DNA of 64,000 nt from assembly GCA_030248225.1 (NCBI GenBank), contig JASANE010005252.1, positions 1 to 64,000 on the forward strand. The letters run 5' to 3'. The first letter of the stretch is position 1, and every line of letters starts with the position of its first letter. Below the pieces are notes generated by a model that was given only the letters and a program-made list of their open reading frames with translations, was not told the DNA's origin and did no database searches. Origin of the DNA: Trileptium ribeirensis (taxonomy: Eukaryota; Nematoda; Enoplea; Enoplida; Thoracostomopsidae). Made by a program: the position numbers and the translations under genes. Below, piece by piece: positions 1 to 10,859 of the stretch.

Positions 1-1363
1 TGCTCGGTACCTACGTACCCTAAGTACACCTCGCGCTTCCACTTTCGGAATTCGATCCTAGATATTTAGTCTAGTCGGGTCTGTGCGAGCATTTTCGGCG
101 GAACCCGTGGGTTGAATTACAAAAAGTGTTGTGTCTGTTTGCAAAAAGGGGGACGCTACATTCACGGGGTACCTATACAAACGGCCTGTTACAATTCACT
201 CAACAGGGAAACTAAACCCCTGCAAACGCCGATCATTCCTCACACTTACAGATGTCGATCCTCGGGGCAGCACCAGCTGAACCCCCTTCGCGAGGTGTAT
301 ACCTACGCGGAAATCCTTCACGACCGATCCAGCGATCAAAGCGGAAAACGAAGAAAACAGAAAACCACCGAGCAGTTGAAAACAGAAGACAATTAATGCT
401 GAAAAGTCACGCGTCGGAGCCGGTCAGTAAAGTCGACCGAACTCCGCGCTGCCGAAGTCAAACTGATTCGTATTTTCCGAGTGTCGCTCGTAAGCTCGAA
501 ATTCTCGCCTGTATGTTACGATGGCGATTTTGTCGCCGTCCAATCGTCGTCGGTCGGGCAACGCCCATTTTTCTTGGGTTTTAGTTCAGTGTCCAATTGG
601 GGACACTTCCGGAAAATTGAATCTTGACGGCTACCGTAAACCGTCGATGTCCTTAAAGAGAGTCGGCTTCAATTAAATTTGCCGACTTAAAGTTTGAATC
701 TTCCGAGTACTCGGAAGTTGACCATCTGTGATTTTTGTCCAAATTTTCCCAAGAAAAGTAGATTTTAAAGTCCTTATTTCCCGTCCTCATCGCCGGATGT
801 CCAGCGAAATCAGATCCTATCCTAACAAAATTTGAACTCTTTCCGGTCCCAGCGTAACTTAAGCTATTACAAATACTTTTGGGGTCACGCAATTTCCTTC
901 TTCAGCCCCAATTAGCGTGACAATCTGCACATAATTTGACTGTTTGTTCTTCCCAGCCCATCCCGAGTCGGCAAACATCAACTCAGCCTTTGTTGTCCTC
1001 GACTTGCCGACATCCTAATTAAGCTAAATCGAATCTAGCAGATGACCCTAGTACGCGAGGACATCCAAAAATGTCAGAAAGAATCGAGCTAATTTGGAAT
1101 TTGTATGCGAGTGCCGGCACTTCGAAGTTTCGCCGGGGGAAACCGACGAATCGAGAGCGTCCGTCTCGAGGCCAGAGACGGGGCAAACCTTAACGTATCC
1201 CTACTCGATAGGGGGCCCTGGTCCAAGGCCCCTAGGGTTCGCGGGAGGGCCCTAAATCGCCTCCCGTTCGTCTTATTCGTTCGTCTTTTGTCCGTCCGTA
1301 AAACTCTGAAATTTAATGAATTTTAGCGTACGATGTCCTCGTCCGTCCGTTTTTTCTCTGTCC

Positions 1364-1480
1364 TCATATATATATACATATATAGATGTATACCGTTCCT
1401 ACATGTATATATAATATATATATGTGTATAAACACATATACACACAGACACACACATACTACACACAGTAGACACATTGG
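1364..1480. repeat. AT / CA microsatellite
   Basis: Runs of TATATA and ACATATA pass into CACACA and ACACAC runs. Simple low-complexity DNA. The overlapping open frames are products of this composition. Confidence 0.85.
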
Positions 1481-1821
1481 CGTCCTGAGCGACAGAAAGG
1501 TCGCTCAGGATAAACACAAACTCACAACACACCAAACACAACAACAACAAAGCAACCAAGAAGAAAACCGACTAGAAACGTCGGTTAGAGAGGGAACGAG
1601 GTCAAAAACGAAAGGACAGCGAGGACACGAGGAGGGCGTGGGAAGGGAAACGGGACAAGGGAAATCCAGGGGGATTTTCGAGGGGCCGGGGACAGATTCA
1701 GTCCCGGGACGGAAAACGGGGTCGATTGATACCTCACACGAAGGGATAGACGTAGTAACGGATCGGAACCCACTCATGGGTCCTGCTATGTATTAGTATG
1801 GGGCTCTTAGCGGGCTCTCCT

Positions 1822-2270
1822 GCGTTAACGGTAGGCCGGAGCGACGCCCGCCAGGTATCGTTGGACTCACCGTCCAACGGCGGTTCGAACGAGGGGTGAT
1901 ACCGCCACTGGAGCGGTAGGAATAAAAACGGTACTAAAATTGGTGCGGTTAGAGAGAGTCGTGGCTACAATGGGGGGCACGTTTATCGGTCGTACGGGTT
2001 AACGGGGCGGCGGAGCGAGACCCGCCGGGTATTTTTGGAGATGTCTCATCGAGACGAATCTAATGAGGGGCGATTCGCCCATTTTAGGGTAGAGTGAAAA
2101 ATCTCGATTTCTCGGTGCCCATCAGCGGTTAACGGCTGCTTCCTATGCGATTTCGCGTGGCTGCCGCGGGTCAGCGGGGATTCATGCGGAGGTTCAAAGC
2201 ATATGGTTGGATTCAACTAATCGCGGTGAACAAAACGAGGGGTCGCATGCGCCGGTTCCGACGTGAGGTA
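1822..2270 (+). repeat. Three diverged tandem units with hairpins
   Basis: Three units begin with GTTAACGG (near 1824, 1998 and 2127). Each has a GC-rich segment able to fold, a hairpin, then GAGGGG followed by a small palindrome. Unit 1 holds GTTGGAC with GTCCAAC, and unit 2 holds CGGCGG with CCGCCG and GTCTC with GAGAC. After GAGGGG, unit 2 has GGGCG-ATT-CGCCC and unit 3 has CGCATGCG. The stem sequences differ between units while the pairing remains, which would fit selection on an RNA fold. No known RNA family was recognised. Confidence 0.45.
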
Positions 2271-2984
2271 TGGCGACGGGAAAGTCGGGAAGTAGGGTTT
2301 CGCATTAGTTGCATACTGCAATAGGTTGAATAAACAAGGCAGGTTCGTCTAAAAGTTGTCCACAGGACACACACATAAATAGACACATGTACATATTATA
2401 TATATGGTATGTCCTAACTACATGGAAAGTAACAGTCCGGGTTCCACGTTGACAATCCTACCTAGCGTAAGTAGCGATTGTCTCTACGTGTTACAGGCGA
2501 AGTTCTGGCGTTGTCCGGAGCGGTGTTGGATGTCCGTCCGCGATTCCCAACGTGCTCTACTAGCCTGTTCCGGTTATTTTTCCGGATCAGGATACCGTAG
2601 ACGATGGCGGGCCTTCGAATTGGCCCGGCCTACGTCGTTCCACGCGCTTGCGAAGACTGCCAAAGTATGGTTTTCGCTTATTTTAACCTGCTGTTTTCCG
2701 TGACCATTACTCAGTACGTTACTAAAACCAAGTGAACGTAATATTTTTGATTTCAGTCTTAACACACTTGCTTTCTTGAACGTGCAGTCAGGGGCCTCCT
2801 ATTCCCGGACGGTCGTAACCGTCAACCCTATAACACATGGTGCCAGCTAGTTGGGTTTTCTACTAATTTCCAGTTTCCGTCGGCGTGGGGCTCTATTTTC
2901 GGTCTTACAGGTCGGTTGAGGCGGCTCATTTCCTCATAATTTGGTCTGATTGCAACACTCGTCCCTAACAAAATCGCAAATTAC

Positions 2985-3505
2985 AACGAAAGTATGCGGC
3001 ACGTTATGCGAAACAATTAATTACTATAGTGCGACAATGGTATACAAAACGTTCCCCTTACTATAAAGCGACATCATTATGCAAAACGGTTTATCAATAC
3101 AAACGACACTTTCATGCAAAATGGTTCATTATTACACCAACGACACTGTTATAGAAAATAGTTCATTATTATATAAATGACACTTTTACACAAAATGGTT
3201 CATTATTATATAAACGACACATTTATACAAAATGGTTCAGATAAACGACACTTTTATACAAAATGGTTCATTATTATATAAATGACACTTTTATACAAAA
3301 TGGTTCATTATTATATAAATGACACTTTTATACAAAATGGTTCATTATTATATAAACTACACTTTTATACAAAATGGTTCATATAAACGACACTTTTGTA
3401 CAAAATGGTTCATAAAATAAGTAACGCTGTACTGTTATACAAACGGTTCATGAAATAAGTAACGTGTTGCTTTCATACAAGCGGTTCATGAAATAAGTAA
3501 CATTT
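2985..3505. repeat. 37-bp minisatellite, about 13 units
   Basis: The core unit reads roughly ACACTTTTATACAAAATGG plus TTCATTATTATATAAACG, giving a 37-bp period. The central units (about 3170-3400) are nearly identical. Both edges are more diverged, and some units are shortened by loss of the ATTATTAT part. This pattern is typical of an array homogenised from its middle. Confidence 0.9.
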
Positions 3506-3587
3506 TATTTTTACTTTTTTTTCAAAATAGCCGTGTGCCAACGCGTCCCGAAGCCATTTGGAGTGTGAGAATCCTGGAATGTTCGTG

Positions 3588-3608
3588 ACAGGGCCGAAGC
3601 GGCCCTGT
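3588..3608. other. Perfect GC hairpin (8-bp stem)
   Basis: ACAGGGCC (3588-3595) pairs with GGCCCTGT (3601-3608) around the loop GAAGC. A TATAAAAG sequence follows at about 3613. It belongs to a series of similar hairpins in 3.5-6.2 kb. Confidence 0.7.
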
Positions 3609-4403
3609 TACATATAAAAGAGAAAAATTTTATTTTATTTTATTCAGTATCGTGAAAGAGTGTAGTACCGCGTGTTCGGATGGGTCGGGGCAGAGTGCGG
3701 AATTTTAAGCGAAGTTCTAACGGGGACTTTTTGTTGCAGTTCGGATCTCGAGGACCTATCCTGGCATGCGGTTGTGCAATAACTGAATCAAGGAGTAAAG
3801 TGAGAAATCAAATTTATGGGAAAGAAAAGGTGACAAAATTTTTCTGCAACATCATTTTTATAGGGTCTTTTAAAAGCAAAATTTTTAAAGATTCGGACAC
3901 TTAAGGCTAGGTAGATTTATCAAGTTACCAAGAGGATTCCCCTAGGTTTCAAAATCATGCGTTCGGATCAACTCATTGCCCACCAGTCAGCACTTAGGGA
4001 CCATTAACCAGGCGTTTAAACACCCAATTTTCAAAGATCTAAATCTCGACCAAAATAACCAAAACTTCCCAAATTGTTCATCTCTACACCTCCACGGGGT
4101 TTTACCCTAACCGTTTCATTGAAAGCCGGGACCATCTAGCTGCACCGGTCCCCGTAGGACCCTAGTAACCCGTTTGGGACATAAAATTTTGTTGGTTTTG
4201 GCCCACAAAACGGCCTCATACAGGCCACCTATTTGTCCCCCGTTTAAGATTTTATCTTCACGAGTAGGCGACCAGCCAGGGTAGGGATCTGACCCCGCCC
4301 CAAGCCGCCTACTGTTTTTCGTTCTTAAAAACAATAAAAAGAAGGTGATATCCTTAATGTAAGTCGAGCGCCCTGGGCGCTGGTATATTTCGATTCTGCC
4401 GAC

Positions 4404-4429
4404 AACCTCGCGCCGACCAGCGCGAGGTT
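4404..4429. other. Perfect GC hairpin (10-bp stem)
   Basis: AACCTCGCGC (4404-4413) pairs with GCGCGAGGTT (4420-4429) around the loop CGACCA. It is the longest perfect stem of the local hairpin series. Confidence 0.75.
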
Positions 4430-4748
4430 CTGTTGTTTACGCCGCTCTCCAAGTTTGTTGCTAAATTTGCTTGTTTGTGACATCAATTCTACGGTTTGGG
4501 GTAGTTAATGACCTGTAGCTGTGGGCTATATTGGCGCTGTGTTATTGTTGCTGTATAGTTACCGAGCAGCGGCCAGTCGTATGTGTCGTCGATGATTTCG
4601 AGCGGTTTTGTACAATTATATATGTATGTTCTGAGTTTGTGTACAATAATTTTTGGTCTTTCTCGGATTTGAAAACTTAAATTCTGGGAACACAAGTCAG
4701 ATAAGTCTAAGCAAGGGGGTCTCAGTAATCTAACGGGGGAGCAACAAA

Positions 4749-4781
4749 GTATAAAAAGGAAAGACCCAATGCAGCATTGGG
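4749..4781 (+). promoter_or_regulatory. TATA-like box followed by hairpin
   Basis: GTATAAAAAGG (about 4749-4759) is followed at 4765-4781 by the palindrome CCCAATGC-A-GCATTGGG. The arrangement resembles an LTR promoter and leader. No downstream coding sequence or second LTR was found, so this is only a candidate. Confidence 0.25.
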
Positions 4782-4823
4782 ACCACTCGAGTAGAAAGGC
4801 CGCAGATTCGGCAGTTTTTCATC

Positions 4824-4847
4824 GCCCGTGGCGGTTGTCGCCCGGGC
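4824..4847. other. GC hairpin with one bulged base
   Basis: GCCCG (4824-4828) and GGCG (4830-4833) pair with CGCC (4839-4842) and CGGGC (4843-4847). The loop is GTTGT and T4829 is bulged. Confidence 0.65.
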
Positions 4848-6132
4848 ATTTTGTTTGTTTTTGCTCTGAGTTTTTCTTTTCGCTTTTGAGTTTAGCTCAG
4901 GAGGCTCTCACTGTGTAGCACAGGGCAGAGGTCCTCCTGGCGCGTTGTCACTGCTTTCAAAATTCCACGAGCGCGTGCTGCCTTTGCGGGTGTTGGCGCG
5001 CCCGACGGATGCTCCGCGCACCCGTAAATGCAGCTCCACCTAAAACACGAAAATTGCACGCTAGATGGCACGCAAAATTCAAAATCTCGACTGGTTCCCC
5101 GCTCGCCGGATCGCAAGTTTTATTTTAGACCCGGGGGCGAAATTGATATTTTTGTGATGTGAATGGGGTTAAGGAAATAAGAAGTACACATGGGGAAGGG
5201 GGAAGGACATAGGGACACGGGAGGAGTAAGGCTTTGATATGAGGTTCCGAAAACAAAGAACTAGTAGCGTGTTGACCTGGAGGCAGCCGCTAAGGCAGAT
5301 GATAAAGCTCCAGGTCACGCGGTTTAAAGACCCAATTATTGGGGCAACAGAGCGAGCGGTACGCTCGAGACGGACGCAGTCATTTGCATGCTGTGAGCTA
5401 TTAAAAGTATGAAGACAGGAACCCCTGACGCTAGTGCCGAAACTTGAGCTCCTGCCCTGAGCATTGTTTTCATCTGGTGAAAATTCAACCAACTAACCCA
5501 AAAAAGGCAGGCGGGTCTCATGCCGTGAAGAAACGGTAGAGCACTCCGTCATGAAATTTTAACAAGGAAATAACTATCGTTGGGTTGATGCGGCCGCTCC
5601 ATAAGGAGTGACGTGTCCTGACCCCTCGTGCGTTATGTTTCCCTACGTTTTCACAGTTTTGGTAATCTCACTGTTATAAACAAACAGTTGTGTCTGTAGT
5701 GTTTCAAACGCAAATCACCACGGTTCCTTTTTGGTTTCGGAATAAGCATCTTGCTGAGGAGCGCGGCAGCGCGCGCAGTATTTGTGCTTGCAAGTGACTG
5801 CGGTCCGTTACATAAATCGAAGACACACGGAGAAGAAAACCAGTAAACCATGAAGGGAGACGGACTCAATTGCGACGTATAGTTGTGTCTAATTTTAAGT
5901 AAATTCCCGAGATTGCACCCGTTAGTCGAACGACGGCCCTGAGAAGAATATAAAGCAATTATCTATCCAACCTTTTTCCTTGCAACAAAATTAGTAGGCG
6001 TTGACCCACAATCCGTGTAGACACGGTGGGTTCTCACTATAGCGTTCTGTTTCATGTCGAATCCAAAATTCAAAATCTAATTGGTTTTATGTCAAACCAT
6101 AACTTCAAATTTTTAGCAGGCAAACAATGTTC

Positions 6133-6154
6133 GGAAGGCGCGCCAGCGCCTTCC
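6133..6154. other. Perfect GC hairpin (9-bp stem)
   Basis: GGAAGGCGC (6133-6141) pairs with GCGCCTTCC (6146-6154) around the loop GCCA. It sits in otherwise AT-rich DNA. Confidence 0.75.
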
Positions 6155-6785
6155 CCTTTTGGCAAAGACCCACGTTTTCTATCTGGCCGAGGCGCAGGCA
6201 GATCTTTCAATTATAAACCAGCAATTCTGGAGATCCGCAGCTGACATCCGAACTCAGCGAAAAGACCATTGCGTGAAACGAGCATGGAACAGAGAGAGAG
6301 AGAGCCAGACGACAATTGTGCGTTGAACAATTGATGGCCTAGGGATTTTCCAAGCGTAGTATAGTCGACAAGTAGTCGGCGAGGGAATGAGCATAGGTAA
6401 ATTGGTTGGATAACATCGCGAATTCTAAGGGGCATAAATTGTAGGGGTACCAAAGTGGTTTTTCATAATTCCCATCGTAGGGTCATAGCCAATGGAATTC
6501 ACATCACCATGTTCACCTGTACATACAAATAGTGTGCACTGCGAGGTACCCACATAATTTTGTTGTATAAATAACATGTCTGTTTTGAAATGTAATAAAC
6601 GTTAATCCGTTAATAACGACCACCGCAAAAGCTGAGCCTCAATGTTTGAACCCAGGTTAAAAAAATTCGCTATCGCTTTAGTTTGCCTTATAAAAACAGC
6701 AAAAATGCAACTCCAAAAAATATTGTCCTATTGTCTAATATTCCGTTATAGTCATTGGTAATTTTTAAATGTGTGATTATAACTT

Positions 6786-9298
6786 TTATATTGTCTGCCT
6801 AAGCTGAGACATTATGGCAGCAATGCAAGCTTTACAAAAGAAAACACCACGTGTAGATGCACCACATGTTTCACGAACGCAACAGTGGCACTCCTCGTTA
6901 CAAGATTCTTGGTAATAGCCTTCTTGACAAATAATGCAAGGAAAGCTTTTCTTCTTTTCTTTTCCTTGTTACCTCCTTTTGCATCAAGTAATTGTTTCCC
7001 TTTACCAGTTATATCTTTTTCTATAACAGTAAATTTTTGTGGGCTTTTCGAGTTGACGTGAAAGTTTACTGGCTTCATTCGGCTAATCGTCAGAGCAGTT
7101 GAAGCGGCGTTTGCACTCAATGGCGGCATGAGAGACTGAAAAGAAGCCAGCTGACAAGTCGCCGTTGTATTGGACCTGTCAACTTGTGCTTCCAAAACTG
7201 GCTTAAGCGGTTGAAGAATCTCTAAGTGCTCGTCATTATTTGCCGAAAGGATGTCAGACAATGGCGGGCCAGCGGACTGTTCAGAGTCAGCTAAACAAGT
7301 AAATGTTTCAACGTCATCGGGAAAAGTATCGTCTATTACCAAGGCGACCGCTGCGTCGAGGCTGTTGGCGATGCAAAATTCAGGTGTCCTCTGTTGTTGG
7401 TGCTGTTCAAATTCTGAAGACGGGCCAGGAACGTCGTCAGCGTTTACCACGAGATGAGGAGCGTTGTACGTAGTCGCAGGCTCGACGGCAACGGATTGTG
7501 CTGAATTTGTATCATCGCGTCCCAGAAGTGCGTTGGAAATAACGAATGCGTCGTTTCAAATGACTTGAGGATTAAATAGATAAATGCCAGATAACCAAAA
7601 TCCAGATACAGCATTTTTAGCTTTAGCAGCGGTTGTGTATGCACCAGTAAACAACTTTCCAAAAATCGGGTGGCTGATTATTTTACTTGGGTTTTCTGCT
7701 ATATACCGTCGACAACGTTCGCTCCATGAATTCTTAAACGACCGGAACACAGAAATATCGAGGGGTTGAAGTTTCGCAGAAGTGTGTGACGGAATACAAA
7801 ATAAAGCAACATTGTTCTCATCCGCTAACGTATACAGTTCATTACTGCGGTGGCTGGAATGACCATCACAAATTGTTCCGGTGACCGAGGCGGTAAGTAC
7901 TTACAAAACTGTTTAAACCATTTTACAAAATATGGATTTGTCAACCCAGCCCGATTTAGATCCGACAACTTCCGTTCCAGGAGGAAAGTTGCACATATTT
8001 AAATCCGTTATTCGTTCTCTTCGCAAAATGAGAAAAGGTGGAATAAAACGACCGACAGCATTTACACAAACAATAACAGTCGTATTTGAGCCCCTTTCCT
8101 GTGACATGATATCATGCACCTCTTTAACCCCCGTTGCGGCGAGTGCTTTCCCTCCGGATGGGACTTTGTAGATACCGGTTTCATCAACATTAAATATCAA
8201 ATCTGGCATATCTTTTAATGTTAACTTTCCCAACTTATAATCCGCTTCTTGAAAATATTTCGACACCCGATTTTGCTCCATTACGAGAGCACGAGATCGC
8301 GACAAATTTTCAGGTGTGCGGAAACTTATTTCGGGATGACGCTTTCGAAAGTTTGCCCACATATTCCAACCTGCCCTGCGCTCTCGCATGTTGAATTTGT
8401 GTGTAATGCTATTGCGCTCGCAATGAGTGAACATTAATCGCCGTGAGCCATCGACAGTCATTGACAATCCCTTTTTTGACGATCAATAATCATGGCAACA
8501 AGTTCTTGCTCTTGTTGCTCGGCGAACGTTGTTCGCTGCCCCACGAGTGGCCGACATGACTTTGCTCCACTTAGCCAGCGATGCCGCAGGGTCGTACGTG
8601 GAATGCTGTGAGAGTTTGCGACTGCTTTCAGACCATTGAATGATGCTAAATAAATATTTAGAACCAGTGTTATGGATGTTTGCAGTAACTGTATTGCCAT
8701 TTGCCACCATAACAAATACTAAACATCCTAAAGCTATGCTATCGCCAATTTATAATAAAATTGCGTTTATTGAAATGTGCTCCTGACTGAGAAATAAACC
8801 AGCAATAAATGCGAATATGTCCTGGTCACATTCGTTTTGGCGTAATGAATTCGGCTAAATTCACAGAAAAAATTCTATTTTTGCAAAAATACTTCTACTC
8901 TTTTCTAGTTTCTTAGATTTTCATCCTAAGTCACGGACGGCTGTTCAGCATAACTACAAAATATTTTGACCTAAAGACATGTTTGCAGAAACTGTATCAT
9001 AACTGTAGGAGTTAATTTCACCAAAAATACACATTTGTGCTTTATTATTCCCAAATAATTTAAACACTAATAGTTGTCTAAAACACTCTGTCAAACGCAC
9101 TTAAAAAACAAATAACCTTTGCAGTCTTCCTATAACCTTATAACCAAATAACCTTCATTTACCTATTGCAGCTCGTCGGTCACCCAGAGGGACGTCACCA
9201 AGTTCGCCGTCTAATATTTTTAGTGCTGCTGCCATGTTCTCCGGATTCCATTGAAGCCTGCGTTTAGGTGTTGCCGCTACCTGCAAAATCAATGCCAT
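6786..9298 (-). pseudogene. Tigger/pogo-like (DDE_1) transposase, decayed
   Basis: A transposase of the Tc1/mariner superfamily, pogo/Tigger branch, catalysing cut-and-paste transposition. Reading leftwards: start at ATG 9298; a pipsqueak-type helix-turn-helix split by an intron (9163-9298, then 8645 to about 8550), with WNPENMAAAL and SIPRTTLRHRWLSG; a second CENP-B-like DNA-binding segment ending in KRHPEISFRTPENLS (about 8330); then the DDE_1 core. The first catalytic Asp is in NVDETGIYKVP (about 8180), the second in CDGHSSH (about 7870) and the third, about 35 residues on, in LQPLDISVFRSFKNSW. A Cys-rich, zinc-finger-like tail follows (PCIICQEGYYQESC, then HCC, C and CKAC), with a stop at 6786-6788. 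Breaks: loss of one A in an A-run near 8475, frameshifts near 7935 and 7877, an in-frame TGA at 7556-7558, and a frameshift in a purine run at 6947-6965. It is therefore inactive unless the indels are sequencing errors. Terminal inverted repeats were not found. Confidence 0.9.
8646..9162 (-). other. Intron in the Tigger-like transposase
   Basis: The donor AG|GTAAATG follows codon ATA and a single G at 9163. The acceptor TATTTAG precedes CATCATTCAATGG at 8645. The split codon is G+CA (Ala), a phase-1 junction, which joins the two halves of the helix-turn-helix in frame. Length 517 bp. Without splicing the frame stops within four codons of 9163. Confidence 0.8.
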
Positions 9299-9597
9299 TT
9301 TGAAACTAAGATATAATCGAATTTCATTTATATTATAATTTATAAAATAATACATTTTGGTATGAAATTTAGACGAACTGCAATCTAAATACCAAATATT
9401 ACACAATAGAATAGATCTGTAGATACATGAAGTTTGGTTGTTGTGTGTTTTTTCAACTGTAGTCTGCAAAGCGTCAGACTCGAGATCACTATTCTAAAAT
9501 GCAAATGAAGTGATACAACATATTAGTGCTAAATTTCAACACATAAATATTTTCTCAATTTAATATGTTAATATATCTTTTTATTTTCAGCTGAAGG

Positions 9598-9882
9598 TAG
9601 AGGTGAGAACGAACCTCAAGCTTAACGCTGGGCTTGTTTAGAGCCGGTTCGGCTCGGGATGAATATATAAGACTGGATATGGCACTTTTTGAAAAGCAAC
9701 GGTTTGGCTAGGCTCGCTATCTTATATATTCATCCCGGTTCGGCTCGGGATGAATATATAAGACTGGATATGGCACTTTTTGAAAAGCAACGGTTTGGCT
9801 AGGCTCGCTATCTTTGCATTGAGGTTCAGCTTGGCTCGGCTCGCGAAACGAGCCGGGCCGAGCCTCTAAACTCTCACCTCTA
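9598..9882. mobile_element. hAT-like MITE with internal 91-bp duplication
   Basis: The ends are TAGAGGTGAGA (9598) and TCTCACCTCTA (to 9882), a perfect inverted repeat. The flanks GCTGAAGG and GCTGGATG match at 6 of 8 bases, which would suit the 8-bp duplications made by hAT elements. Inside, an 80-bp block starting at 9644 is repeated at 9735 (period 91). Each block contains GGGATGAATATATAAG, and the spacer contains its complement CTTATATATTCATCCC, so the centre can fold. There is no coding capacity. Confidence 0.75.
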
Positions 9883-9899
9883 GCTGGATGTTTCTTAAT

Positions 9900-10560
9900 T
9901 AATACGCTTTAATATCCACTTGCCAATCAAGCTTCGACGGGGTTTTTCTCTCTTCGCGCCAAGGGCAGTCTTGTTTTCTTAGAGTCATTGAGTCGTTTCA
10001 AAAATTTCACTCGTGCCATGTTGAAAATAATCTATACTGGCTATGTAAATAGTAGTATATTGTGTTATAACAACCATTCGTTTTTTCAACACTAAAATAC
10101 GTTGCGTCAATATATATAAAGCATGACAATACTGCGAAAGTTCTGTGTCAATACGCTAAAAGCAGCAAAAATTCGAACGTCCACGGCATAAAACAGGACT
10201 ATGCAACAAATATTTTACATATACTTTTGAGGATACCACCATTAAAACTACAAGATAACGACCTTTCCAACGATATAAAAAACTTCTGACTTAATTTGTC
10301 AGAACACCTTAAAATTTTTAATCTCCCGTTAGCCGTTTTGCACAATGCCTTAGTTTGGATTTTTGGTATTTTATAAAAAACACGCATATTACGACATACA
10401 TTGGCATTCGTGACATGTTAAACTACATTATTTACGATGAGTCATTACAAACTGATCTATCTTATCATACAAAAAATGGCGCTTTTCGCTTAACAACAGC
10501 TAAAAATTTAATATCCTTAGATGTGACAATACAACTAAAGTGTCAATACAAGCCAAGTTT
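9900..10560. other. AT-rich intergenic, nothing recognised
   Basis: Open frames of 60-86 codons on both strands show no recognisable domain. I see no repeats or RNA genes. Confidence 0.4.
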
Positions 10561-10569
10561 ACCCAAATG

Positions 10570-10830
10570 TAAGAGATGGTGTACCAAACACCATCAACTT
10601 AATTATAGTGCCTAAATCCACCTGTTTATTAATGACGGTGTGAAGGACACTATCCACAAACACATTATATAAAGTGTGTAAATAAAAACATGATGTAGCT
10701 AACACCATATAAATTTTATGGTGTAATCTACACCATACTATTATCGACACTACACTACCTAAGTGTACTATCGAAAATACAATTACAAACACCATGGTGT
10801 CAAAGACACCATATATTTGATGGTGGCAGA
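10570..10830. repeat. Cluster of ACACCAT / ATGGTGT palindromes
   Basis: About ten copies of ATGGTGT or its complement lie within 260 bp, many arranged as hairpins. Examples are GATGGTGT-ACCAA-ACACCATC near 10573, ACACCATA-TAAATTT-TATGGTGT near 10702, and the back-to-back ACACCATGGTGT near 10790. The minus-strand open frame across the block (10559-10855) has no recognisable domain and is probably incidental. Confidence 0.7.
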
Positions 10831-10859
10831 GACTCAGGGTAGACAAAACTTTCACAATG

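Larger units (their letters stand above)
1..2950. other. GC-richer intergenic stretch, no gene recognised
   Basis: The base composition is visibly richer in G and C than the rest of the window. Several open frames of 60-136 codons occur on both strands, but none shows a recognisable domain and they overlap one another, as expected from stop-poor GC-rich DNA. Apart from the microsatellite and the structured repeats listed separately, I see nothing that can be named. It could be the untranslated or terminal part of an old retroelement. Confidence 0.5.
3610..6120. other. Intergenic, no gene recognised
   Basis: No open frame here shows a recognisable domain. The notable content is the set of short GC hairpins and two TATA-like boxes, annotated separately. 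LTR-type promoters are possible, but no matching pair of direct repeats or coding domain was found to support an LTR element. Confidence 0.4.

Noticed and set aside
2066..2090. Hammerhead-like CTAATGAG-stem motif
   Set aside because: The stem GGGCG-ATT-CGCCC after CTAATGAG recalls stem II of a hammerhead ribozyme, but the required GAAA after the stem is absent (ATTTTA follows) and the sister units do not keep the core.
3600..5200. LTR retrotransposon
   Set aside because: TATA-like boxes and hairpins suggest LTR promoters, but no pair of direct repeats, primer-binding site or pol domain was found in the window.
10559..10855. 98-codon minus-strand open frame
   Set aside because: It coincides with the ACACCAT/ATGGTGT cluster, and its hydrophobic composition follows from that word.
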